5,380 nt of DNA from Methanobacterium sp. (GTDB lineage Archaea > Methanobacteriota > Methanobacteria > Methanobacteriales > Methanobacteriaceae), in NCBI GenBank assembly GCA_003162115.1, contig PMMV01000071.1, positions 12,273-17,652 of the forward strand, in the 5' to 3' direction. Both the position numbers and the translations under genes were made by a program. Of this stretch, positions 1 through 5,380 are shown piece after piece. The notes under the pieces are model-generated. The model was given only the letters and a program-made list of their open reading frames with translations, made no database searches and had not been told where the DNA came from. Positions within the stretch are counted from its first letter, which is position 1. Every line of letters starts with the position of its first letter.

Positions 1-254
1 TAATAGTTAATTATGAATTTTAAAGTAAATATAGATGATTTTTATTCTATCCATTCTGAGTTTATAAATATTTTGAGGTTAATGCAGGAGGCATCTGGAA
101 AGTGATAAAATAATGGTGTTTTTACCGAATCAAATAATTTTTAAGTTTGTTAATTGGCCTATAATTATATTTAACAAGTTTTTTTTGAATATGAGACTTG
201 TTGAGGAAAATTAAAGTGCACATTTCATATATTATTGCACGTAGTTTTTCATTT
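1..254. other. AT-rich spacer downstream of the activase gene
   Basis: No firm gene lies here. All three plus-strand frames are closed within the first 23 bases (TAA at 1-3, TAG at 4-6, TAA at 8-10 and 21-23). A plus-strand gene coming from the left could therefore end at the window edge, but this cannot be shown. A 30-residue ORF (13-105) starts with ATG right after a stop, has no ribosome binding site, and reads like protein (FKVNIDDFYSIHSEF). It may be chance or a remnant. Two weak inverted repeats follow: AACAAG/CTTGTT (173-178 and 197-202, 18-nt loop) and GTGCA/TGCAC (216-220 and 236-240). No clear oligo-U terminator for the minus-strand activase gene is visible. Confidence 0.5.
179..186 (+). 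terminator. Oligo-T run, possible plus-strand terminator
   Basis: Eight consecutive T residues on the plus strand, in a spacer where a rightward transcript from outside the window would meet the leftward activase gene. Archaeal transcription often ends at such U-rich runs. No plus-strand gene is visible for it to serve, and the region is T-rich anyway, so this is only a possibility. Confidence 0.2.
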
Positions 255-1874
255 TTATTTCATCGAAAGAAATTTACCAAATTTAAAAATCTTTTCAGGA
301 CAGGAAAGTTCACATTTTAAGCATCCCATACCATTGCAAAGGTCTGTTCTAACTGTGGCTGTTCCATTTTCCATTTTCAATGCTCTCTCAGGGCAATTTT
401 TGGTACATGTCATGCAATTTGTGCATTCTTCAAAATCTGCCATCAATGTAGAATTGATTTTAACTATTTTTAGACCATTTTTACCCAGTTCTTTTATGTC
501 TCTTTCGAAAATTTTGTGTATCTGGGGTGTGGATGTCTGGGGTGGGATTTTTTGGAAACCGTACTTATTCAACCAGTTATTATACATCCAGAATTGCATA
601 CCCTGTTCACACATTGCTAGTTCTAAAGAATATATTTTTTCAAAAATGGATGATGTTGCTAGCATTATATGCTTGCTCCGCATACCTTTCGCTATTTCTT
701 GTAATTTTTCAAGGAGATCTGGATTCATAACTATATCATTGGCCATTGCTAGAGAAGTGTTTCCAAGTTGATAAATCTCTTGAGAAGAGGGTGGTATCTG
801 TCCAACTCCAAGAGATTTATGTGGATCTACATAGAACCCCGATGCACCTGCCATATATGTTGAATCAATTTCAGTAAGAAGAATTCCCGCCTCTTCTGCA
901 AGGGTTAAGTAAGCAGCTCTAAAAGCTCCTAATGCTTTGCCTATCATGATTATATCTTTTTCTGAAAGATAAATTTCATCCTGCAAATGGATCATGTGAT
1001 CAGGACTTTTTATTTTGGGAAGGGATATTATCTTAGTAGCCAAACCCAAACTGAAAGCAGCAATAACTCCTGTTCCGGTTATACCATTGGATTTCCCATC
1101 CATATACCCTTTATAAATAATATTTCCATTTAAAGGATCAACAATATTTCCTTCTTTTACTATGAGTTCATCGTCAAGCACCTGGCTTTTCCATCCGGAA
1201 TCAACTATTTCAAAATCACATATTGCCCCTGGAGAAGCAAGTTTACCTTTTTCTATCATTTGCCCTTCGATTGCAGGTCCTGCTGCAGCCGAACACGTAT
1301 AAACATCTCCATTTATTACTAAAGCTATTTCCGCATTTGTTCCAAAATCAGCAACCAAAAAAATACCATTTTTTTCTAAAACACCAGATTTAAAAAGCAT
1401 GGCAAGTGCATCGGCTCCAATTTCATGTTTTATAGCTGGAGGAATGTATATTTTAGCTTTTTGATTTACTTCAAGTCCTATTTTATCAGATGATACAATA
1501 GTAGCATCTCTTGAAGGTGGAGTTATATTCAATCTTTTAAGAACATTATCTCCCCAGTAAGCTAAATCCCTGATCTCTATGTTATGAAATAAAGAAAGTT
1601 GTATGGGATTACCGCAGACAGCAACCCGCTCAACATTTTCAAGATTTATACCCAAATTCTTTATCACATCATTAATCGTGTTAATAAGGAGTTTGTGAGC
1701 TGTTTCTTCACCCACTTCTATTGCGAAGTGGAGATGATCCACCACATTAGCACCGGGCAATGGGTGTCTAAGTGTAATAGCAGTTGAAATTATCTTTGAA
1801 GTCTCAAGATTATGGGCTTGTGCTCTAATGCCACTGGTTCCTATATCCAAGGCTATTGCATATTTTTCATTCAT
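255..1874 (-). CDS. ramA: RamA-type corrinoid protein reductive activase (ATP-dependent, iron-sulfur)
   Basis: This 539-residue cytoplasmic protein is a reductive activase. The family uses ATP to reduce inactive Co(II) corrinoid on methyltransferase corrinoid proteins to Co(I). The N-terminus has the phosphate-binding motif of the ASKHA (actin/sugar kinase/Hsp70) fold, LDIGTSG (residues 9-15), with the second, DFGTNAE, at 176-182. GITGTGVIAA (264-273) and MAGASG (341-346) fit the RACo/RamA ATPase core. The C-terminus (about 480-530) is a ferredoxin-like domain with two four-cysteine sets: C484, C487, C490, C494 and C513, C518, C521, C525, each followed by Pro-Glu. The C-terminal position of the clusters is RamA-like; bacterial RACo proteins carry an N-terminal [2Fe-2S] domain. 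The ATG is supported by GAGG 8 nt upstream (1883-1886). Next to mtaBC, its likely client is MtaC, as for the methyltransferase activation protein (MAP) of Methanosarcina. The symbol follows the family; the client specificity is inferred. Confidence 0.93.
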   Translation of the reverse strand: MNEKYAIALDIGTSGIRAQAHNLETSKIISTAITLRHPLPGANVVDHLHFAIEVGEETAHKLLINTINDVIKNLGINLENVERVAVCGNPIQLSLFHNIEIRDLAYWGDNVLKRLNITPPSRDATIVSSDKIGLEVNQKAKIYIPPAIKHEIGADALAMLFKSGVLEKNGIFLVADFGTNAEIALVINGDVYTCSAAAGPAIEGQMIEKGKLASPGAICDFEIVDSGWKSQVLDDELIVKEGNIVDPLNGNIIYKGYMDGKSNGITGTGVIAAFSLGLATKIISLPKIKSPDHMIHLQDEIYLSEKDIIMIGKALGAFRAAYLTLAEEAGILLTEIDSTYMAGASGFYVDPHKSLGVGQIPPSSQEIYQLGNTSLAMANDIVMNPDLLEKLQEIAKGMRSKHIMLATSSIFEKIYSLELAMCEQGMQFWMYNNWLNKYGFQKIPPQTSTPQIHKIFERDIKELGKNGLKIVKINSTLMADFEECTNCMTCTKNCPERALKMENGTATVRTDLCNGMGCLKCELSCPEKIFKFGKFLSMK

Positions 1875-1934
1875 TAATTTTGCCTCTAATTATAAAAAAT
1901 TTTAATAAATTAAATAAGGGTCTTTAGTATTTAG

Positions 1935-1942
1935 TTATATAA
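1935..1942 (-). promoter_or_regulatory. Candidate TATA box for the activase gene
   Basis: TTATATAA lies about 60 bp upstream of the activase ATG on the minus strand. A start site about 25 nt downstream would fall near 1913 and give a leader of roughly 40 nt that contains the GAGG ribosome binding site. Together with the candidate terminator between mtaC and this box, it suggests the activase is transcribed separately from mtaBC. The surroundings are very AT-rich, so chance TATA-like matches are expected. Confidence 0.4.
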
Positions 1943-2015
1943 TGTTGGATGTTGATAACAGATTTCTAAATTTATTTATGAATCTGATCTGCATTTTGTA
2001 TAGTAAATTATTCAT

Positions 2016-2025
2016 AAAAAAAAAA
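2016..2025 (-). terminator. Oligo-U terminator of the mtaBC transcript
   Basis: Ten A residues on the plus strand give U10 in the leftward transcript, about 50 nt past the mtaC stop codon and before the candidate activase promoter. Archaeal RNA polymerase typically terminates at such U runs without needing a hairpin, and no strong hairpin precedes it. Position and length make it the best terminator candidate in the window. Confidence 0.55.
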
Positions 2026-2074
2026 TTAAATAAATATTGTAAGGGAAATTATAATTTTAGGGTTGCTCAAATTT

Positions 2075-2899
2075 TTATGAGTACTCTGAAACAAATTCGC
2101 CTACAATATCTGCATATTCTTTTCTAAGATCTTTCCATGTTTTTTTATCCTTTACTATAGCATCAGCAAGTTTAGGGGCATGGTATGCCTCAACACCGTA
2201 GACACTCATTGGGAAAGATTCAACAAAATCTTTTCTCACTGCACCACCGCCGCATCCGATAGCTGGAACTTCAAGACCTTCTTTTTGCAGTGCTTCAACA
2301 ACTTTAGGGAAAACTGTCATGGTTGTTGTCATAAGAGCTGTTCCTGTGACAAATATAGGTTTATGCTCTTTTATAGCTTTCACAACATCCACTGTGGGTA
2401 CATCTCTTCCCATATCTATTGCTTCGTATCCACCGGCCCTTAAAAACATGACCACAAGGTTTTTACCTATATCGTGTGGGTCTCCTTCAGCTACAAAAGA
2501 GACTACTGTTCCTTTAGTTTCGCTTTTGTGACCTAAAACTTTTTCACACTCTTTTATACCTTCCATCATTCCATCTCCAGCCAACATAAGATCTGGCAGG
2601 AAATAAAATCCTTTGGTATAAAGCAGACTGACAGCATCCATTCCTTTCATTAAACCTTTGTTGATTATATCAATGGGTGGTATATCATTAGCTAATGCTT
2701 TTTCAACGTTGGCGAGTGATGCATCCCTATCCTCGTAGAGCACTGCAAGTGCTATGGCCCTGAAAGGTTCTTCAGTTGGGATGATATTTACTACATCAAG
2801 GTCCTCTTCTGGTTTTATTGCAGCTCCCTCTATTTCCACGTTGTATCGCACTGCTATAAAGGTTTGATCCATTTTATTTTCTAATTCTTCATAACTCAT
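2075..2899 (-). CDS. mtaC: Methanol corrinoid protein MtaC
   Basis: MtaC carries the corrinoid cofactor that accepts the methyl group of methanol from MtaB and passes it to MtaA for transfer to coenzyme M. The protein has 274 residues, slightly longer than Methanosarcina MtaC (about 258); the excess seems to lie mostly at the N-terminus and around residues 20-45. Residues about 45-125 form the helical cap domain, with the typical FLPDLMLAGDGM (100-111). Residues about 129-255 form the Rossmann-type B12-binding domain. GDPHDIGKN (139-147) contains the D-x-H-x-x-G signature, so H142 is the expected lower ligand of cobalt. TGTALMTTTM (185-194) and CGGGAV (216-221) are the other cofactor-contacting segments. 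It follows mtaB by 14 nt, so the two are almost certainly co-transcribed, and they should form the MtaBC complex in the cytoplasm. Confidence 0.97.
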   Translation of the reverse strand: MSYEELENKMDQTFIAVRYNVEIEGAAIKPEEDLDVVNIIPTEEPFRAIALAVLYEDRDASLANVEKALANDIPPIDIINKGLMKGMDAVSLLYTKGFYFLPDLMLAGDGMMEGIKECEKVLGHKSETKGTVVSFVAEGDPHDIGKNLVVMFLRAGGYEAIDMGRDVPTVDVVKAIKEHKPIFVTGTALMTTTMTVFPKVVEALQKEGLEVPAIGCGGGAVRKDFVESFPMSVYGVEAYHAPKLADAIVKDKKTWKDLRKEYADIVGEFVSEYS

Positions 2900-2907
2900 A
2901 CTCTAAA

Positions 2908-2912
2908 CCCCC
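2908..2912 (-). promoter_or_regulatory. Ribosome binding site of mtaC (GGGGG)
   Basis: A run of five G lies 8 nt before the mtaC ATG and just after the mtaB stop codon. It is an imperfect version of the GGAGGTG consensus, weaker in pairing than the mtaB site. Spacing supports ATG at 2899 as the start. Translational coupling to mtaB is plausible given the 14-nt gap. Confidence 0.55.
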
Positions 2913-2913
2913 T

Positions 2914-4299
2914 TTATAATTCATAGCTTTTTGGGTCAAATTCAGCTATTTTCCTTGAGTACTTCCTCAGACATTCATCAATAAACTGATCAGATTCTGC
3001 AGGCAGTCCTTCAAAGATTTTAAGAGCACTGTCAAGTGAGTCTCTTTCAAATCTTGTGAGATACATTTTTTTAGCGTCAACTGCCTCGTTTATTATGGCT
3101 CCAGCTTCAAGAGCAGCTGCTCTAGATCTGAGGTATGGATCATTACCATATTTCACTATTGCTTCTCCTATTCTGTATGCATTATCATAAGCAAGTACCA
3201 GTCCTTGAGGATCCCTATATTTGTCTGTAAGTGTGTAAAGATCCCTTAAGACTTTTTCCTGTCCTGTTTGGAGAGCTGTGTTCATAAGTGCTGCTTCGTA
3301 CCCTGTTGCCTGTAACCATACTTCAGGAGTGGTACCTCCCATTTCCTGTCGGTGGTAAACTGATTCGTTACTCCACACATCTGTAACAGCAGCGGTCAGG
3401 TTACCCATAAGATCAGAATGGGCACAAACTGCATTTTTCCCTTCAGTGGCTATTGGAACTCCACTGATTGCTTTGATTATAGGGTTTTCATATCCACAGT
3501 CTTTTAGAGGTCCGATAGCTCCACATTCTACTGCTACCAAACTTCTTGCCGCTGCCATAGCCCTTGCAAGTGCTGCTAAAGTATGTGAGCAGTCCTTATC
3601 AAGCAATCCTCCGGCCATGAACATTGCTGTATTGGCCTGAGCACAATCAGTATCTCCCGCCGGCCTGCAGTCATATTTTTTACATACATTCACGATTCTT
3701 TTCCACATATACTCCATATCTATACTTCCAAGAACTCCTATACCAAAGAGTATGGCTTTTGGGTCACCCCTTGCTATACCATAGTCAGATACAGATTTTC
3801 CACCTATAGTTTCTATAGCAACATCAGATGCTCCATTAGCAGCACTAGCTTCTATGGACTCCATGACTTTGTTGTCATAGTCTGATTCTCTCAGTCCAGG
3901 ACTTCTTTCCTCAAGTCTTATATCTGCAGGGGTTGCCCGGAGTGATATTTTGATGTCGTATTCATCATGATAATTTTCCAGTGTTTCGGCCTGAATTTGT
4001 GTGCACTCTGCAGTCCATTCAGGATTGTTTGTTTGCTGGAATATATGTTCCTGTTCTAACATAAATGCAGGCAATCCTATAGCTACTGCCCTATCACAAG
4101 CACTCTGAGTTATATTTCTGCACTCGGATACCATTTTTTCTTTTGATTCTTCAGAACCTTCTACAGGAGCTACTTTTATTTCTGGCAAGACATAACCCGC
4201 ACCAATTTGTATGTTCCAACGTTGGCTAACTGGAAATTTAGCTTTTCCAAACACCATTTCATCAGGGTTTTTATATATCATTCTAGTAAATCTTTTCAT
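2914..4299 (-). CDS. mtaB: Methanol:corrinoid methyltransferase subunit MtaB
   Basis: MtaB is the zinc enzyme that activates methanol and transfers its methyl group to Co(I) corrinoid on MtaC, the first step of methanogenesis from methanol. The 461-residue length matches the family (about 460). The zinc ligands known from Methanosarcina barkeri MtaB (Glu164, Cys220, Cys269) appear here one position earlier: E163 in AIETIGG, C219 in GDTDCAQANTAMF and C268 in LKDCGYEN. Other conserved blocks are NNPEW (91-95), GSIDME (191-196), CAHSDLMGN (292-300), WSNESV (309-314), YRDPQ (361-365) and LAYDNAYR (369-376). The ATG is fixed by a strong GGTGATC site. It is the first gene of the mtaBC pair; Methanosarcina operons have the reverse order, mtaC then mtaB. 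No frameshift or missing key residue is seen. Confidence 0.97.
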   Translation of the reverse strand: MKRFTRMIYKNPDEMVFGKAKFPVSQRWNIQIGAGYVLPEIKVAPVEGSEESKEKMVSECRNITQSACDRAVAIGLPAFMLEQEHIFQQTNNPEWTAECTQIQAETLENYHDEYDIKISLRATPADIRLEERSPGLRESDYDNKVMESIEASAANGASDVAIETIGGKSVSDYGIARGDPKAILFGIGVLGSIDMEYMWKRIVNVCKKYDCRPAGDTDCAQANTAMFMAGGLLDKDCSHTLAALARAMAAARSLVAVECGAIGPLKDCGYENPIIKAISGVPIATEGKNAVCAHSDLMGNLTAAVTDVWSNESVYHRQEMGGTTPEVWLQATGYEAALMNTALQTGQEKVLRDLYTLTDKYRDPQGLVLAYDNAYRIGEAIVKYGNDPYLRSRAAALEAGAIINEAVDAKKMYLTRFERDSLDSALKIFEGLPAESDQFIDECLRKYSRKIAEFDPKSYEL

Positions 4300-4303
4300 A
4301 ATA

Positions 4304-4310
4304 GATCACC
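4304..4310 (-). promoter_or_regulatory. Strong ribosome binding site of mtaB
   Basis: On the minus strand GGTGATC ends 4 nt before the ATG, with its GGTG core 7 nt away. It pairs with the GATCACC part of the 3' end of archaeal 16S rRNA. It decides the start at 4299 and suggests high translation, as expected for an abundant catabolic enzyme. Confidence 0.75.
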
Positions 4311-4335
4311 ACTATATTTATATTGTAACTGAATT

Positions 4336-4343
4336 TTTATAAA
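4336..4343 (-). promoter_or_regulatory. Candidate TATA box for mtaBC
   Basis: TTTATAAA, preceded on the minus strand by CCAAAAGA as a possible BRE, lies about 40 bp upstream of mtaB. A start site about 25 nt downstream (near 4314) would leave a leader of only about 15 nt, with the ribosome binding site close to the 5' end. The box is its own reverse complement, so it could in principle also serve the rightward direction. An alternative, TATATAAA at 4425-4432, would give a leader of about 100 nt. The sequence alone does not decide between them. Confidence 0.4.
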
Positions 4344-4344
4344 T

Positions 4345-4378
4345 CTTTTGGAATTTTTTTAAATTTTACTCCTTTTGG
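4345..4378. repeat. Direct repeat CTTTTGG upstream of mtaB
   Basis: CTTTTGG occurs at 4345-4351 and 4372-4378, 27 bp apart. On the minus strand both read CCAAAAG, and the copy nearer to mtaB abuts the candidate TATA box. The placement is what one would expect of a regulator binding at the BRE/TATA region, but a 7-mer pair in AT-rich DNA may be chance. Confidence 0.25.
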
Positions 4379-4407
4379 TTAGTTTTTATTTGTTTAAGTG
4401 GGTTTAA

Positions 4408-4641
4408 ATGTTAAATCCTATAAATTTATATATTATAAATGACTTAGAAACTAATATAAAGTCTTTTGAGAATTATTTCATTGATAAAAATGCTACGTGT
4501 TGGAATAGCTTTGATAAATTGGATGGGATTGATCCTTTAATTGATTGGAAAAATTATATGCCAATTATTTATAGTACTTCTAATAATCACACAGCACATG
4601 GTGGGCATAATGGACGAAATAATTATTATTATAGATGTTAG
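4408..4641 (+). CDS. Doubtful 77-residue ORF, divergent from mtaB
   Basis: I do not recognise this ORF. It starts with ATG about 110 bp from mtaB on the opposite strand. Upstream AAGTGGGTTTAA offers only a poor ribosome binding site. The product is rich in Asn, Asp, Ile and Tyr. It has no convincing membrane segment or signal peptide and no known motif, and it ends in an odd His/Gly/Asn/Tyr stretch (about 61-76). Base composition is extreme: 57 G+C in the 230 bases 4411-4640, about 25%, lower than expected for a real gene here. The middle (residues about 15-55) reads protein-like. It could be the broken 5' part of a longer gene, since it shares its frame with the ORF starting at 4777, or a chance ORF. 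Confidence 0.22.
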   Translation: MLNPINLYIINDLETNIKSFENYFIDKNATCWNSFDKLDGIDPLIDWKNYMPIIYSTSNNHTAHGGHNGRNNYYYRC

Positions 4642-4776
4642 TTCTGCAGAGTAGTATGGATTGTCAGGTCATTGAGCATGAAAGACGCTAATCACTGATA
4701 TCGTTTCCAGAAGTTTCTAGGATGGCATGGAATAATCTCAAACATTTCCAGAATCTGGAAATGTGTCTATGGAGAT
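4641..4776 (+). other. Noncoding patch of raised GC between the two plus-strand ORFs
   Basis: Bases 4641-4740 contain 41 G+C out of 100, against about 25% in the preceding 230 bases. No frame is open throughout. It holds several palindromic elements: TCTGCAGA (4643-4650), GATATC (4697-4702), AGAA-GT-TTCT (4709-4718), and the large inverted repeat at 4742-4764. The 9-mer TTTCCAGAA occurs twice (4704-4712 and 4745-4753), and TGGAA follows each copy (4728-4732 and 4756-4760). It could be the regulated leader of the gene at 4777, a decayed gene piece, or a small RNA. I see no tRNA and no C/D-box signature. Confidence 0.4.
4742..4764. promoter_or_regulatory. 11-bp-arm inverted repeat, candidate operator or leader hairpin
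   Basis: The arms ACATTTCCAGA and TCTGGAAATGT are exact reverse complements separated by a single A (4753). It ends 6 nt before the GGAG ribosome binding site and 12 nt before the ATG at 4777. As DNA it has the form of a site for a dimeric regulator. As RNA it would fold into a 10-bp stem with a 3-nt loop right next to the ribosome binding site. No T-run follows, so it does not look like a terminator. A partial second copy (TTTCCAGAA) lies 41 bp upstream. Confidence 0.55.
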
Positions 4777-5355
4777 ATGCAAAAAATGGTAGTTGAAAAT
4801 GCAATAAAAATTATAAAAAGATTGGAAGGGGTTTTAGATGTTCAAGAACTTTCAAAGGCGGATAAGAAAGCTCTGCTTAAAATTGAATGCATTAAAAAGG
4901 ATGATGTAATACCTGTTGTCAACGAGGGATTGAATGAATGTCTGAAAAAAGAATTCTGTTTAGTCATGCTCAAAACTGATAAATTTCGAAATCCATCCAA
5001 ACCAACTGTACTCCTTGTAACAGACAAAGGAAGGATATTAGGACAGGAGCTGATTTCAATTGAAGATAAGGAAAAATATTCAGATCAGGATAATGTTTAT
5101 TTTTTGAGTAACAATTTCATTGTTTTCAAACCGGATAAAATGACAAGGAGTGCCGGAATTGGAAAAGAGTTATTTCTTCTACCACCCATACCATTTCCTG
5201 AGTTAAATGAGATCGAGGAGATCTCAGACGTTATATCTGGCAGCCCCTCAACAATGGGTGACGCATATATCAAAAATAAATTTAGTTATCCTGATAATCC
5301 ACGCCTCGCAACAATAATTGTGGCATTTAATAAAAAAATAAAAAAAGTAAAATAA
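4777..5355 (+). CDS. Unrecognised 192-residue soluble protein
   Basis: I do not recognise the family and assign no function. The product is lysine-rich, without a signal peptide or membrane segment. An amphipathic, charged N-terminal helix region (about 5-60) includes LEGVLDVQELSKADKKALLKIE. A hydrophobic strand-like stretch follows (VLLVTDKGRILGQELISI, 78-95), then FLSNNFIVFKP (109-119), a proline-rich segment LLPPIPFPEL (134-143), and a basic tail (KKIKKVK). Cysteines at 38, 55 and 61 form no obvious metal motif. GGAG at 4771-4774 sits 2 nt before the first ATG and 11 nt before a second in-frame ATG at 4786. The true start may therefore be 4786 (MVVENAI), though neither spacing is ideal. 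The 192-codon length, ordinary composition and following T-run make it a likely gene. It points away from mtaBC, and no functional link can be shown. Confidence 0.75.
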   Translation: MQKMVVENAIKIIKRLEGVLDVQELSKADKKALLKIECIKKDDVIPVVNEGLNECLKKEFCLVMLKTDKFRNPSKPTVLLVTDKGRILGQELISIEDKEKYSDQDNVYFLSNNFIVFKPDKMTRSAGIGKELFLLPPIPFPELNEIEEISDVISGSPSTMGDAYIKNKFSYPDNPRLATIIVAFNKKIKKVK

Positions 5356-5373
5356 AGAGAAATAGAAGTAAAA

Positions 5374-5380
5374 TTTTTTT
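5374..5380 (+). terminator. Oligo-T run after the unknown gene
   Basis: Seven T residues reach the window edge, starting 18 nt after the TAA stop at 5353-5355. The run may be longer outside the window. It fits an archaeal U-run terminator for the unknown gene, without a visible hairpin. Confidence 0.45.

Noticed and set aside
235..771. Plus-strand ORF of 178 codons antisense to the activase gene
   Set aside because: It lies almost wholly opposite the iron-sulfur end of a well-supported gene, has no domain, and its Cys/Phe-rich composition is typical of an antisense shadow.
1942..2127. Plus-strand ORF of 61 codons in the spacer between the activase gene and mtaC
   Set aside because: Very AT-rich and Leu/Ile/Lys/Asn-heavy, without a ribosome binding site. 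It runs over the terminator A-tract and into the antisense of mtaC.
2180..2531. Plus-strand ORFs of 70 and 87 codons antisense to mtaC
   Set aside because: They are opposite conserved B12-binding motifs of mtaC and have no independent support.
3446..3809. Plus-strand ORFs of 61 and 64 codons antisense to mtaB
   Set aside because: Complete overlap with the zinc-binding core of mtaB; shadows of a real gene.
2914..4299. Possible pyrrolysine codon in the methyltransferase gene
   Set aside because: The whole gene is read without any in-frame TAG. It belongs to the zinc MtaB family, not to the pyrrolysine-containing methylamine methyltransferases.
4598..4654. Short frame encoding MVGIMDEIIIIIDVSSAE as an alternative to the 4408 ORF or a frameshifted continuation
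   Set aside because: Only 18 residues, the Ile run comes from an ATT repeat, there is no ribosome binding site, and the frame closes at once with further stops.
4842..5027. Minus-strand ORF of 61 codons inside the unknown gene
   Set aside because: Fully antisense to a longer ORF that has a ribosome binding site, and no motif is seen.
1..5380. CRISPR array, tRNA, rRNA or insertion sequence
   Set aside because: No regularly spaced repeats, no cloverleaf-like sequence with a GTTCRA motif, and no transposase ORF or terminal repeats were found on either strand.

Overview
The window looks archaeal and methanogenic. On the minus strand it carries a methanol methyltransferase locus: mtaB (4299 to 2914), mtaC (2899 to 2075), and then a RamA-type corrinoid reductive activase gene (1874 to 255). 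The MtaB zinc ligands, the MtaC cobalt-ligand histidine motif and the C-terminal double iron-sulfur domain of the activase can all be read directly, so these three calls are firm. Archaeal signals support the assignment: TATA-like boxes, a GGTGATC ribosome binding site and an oligo-U terminator. The very AT-rich spacers and the genes themselves suggest a low-GC methanogen. Methanobacteriales (Methanobacterium or Methanosphaera type) is my best guess, but the lineage is inference, and other low-GC methylotrophic archaea are possible.

Layout: 1-254 is AT-rich sequence with no firm gene. 255-1874 is the activase. 1875-2074 is a spacer holding the candidate mtaBC terminator and a candidate activase promoter. 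2075-4299 is the tight mtaBC pair (14-nt gap). 4300-4407 is the mtaB leader and promoter region. 4408-4641 holds a doubtful 77-codon plus-strand ORF. 4641-4776 is a more GC-rich noncoding patch ending in a near-perfect 11-bp-arm inverted repeat. 4777-5355 is an unrecognised 192-codon plus-strand gene followed by an oligo-T run at the window end.

How the genes work together: MtaB moves the methyl group of methanol to Co(I) corrinoid on MtaC. The methyl group then goes to coenzyme M through MtaA, which is not encoded here and must lie elsewhere. When the corrinoid is accidentally oxidised to Co(II), the RamA-type protein restores Co(I) using ATP and its iron-sulfur clusters. This is a known system. 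The parts that are not explained are the unknown plus-strand gene, the inverted repeat in front of it, and the odd 370 bp upstream, where one reading frame runs from 4408 to 5355 interrupted by only two stop codons.
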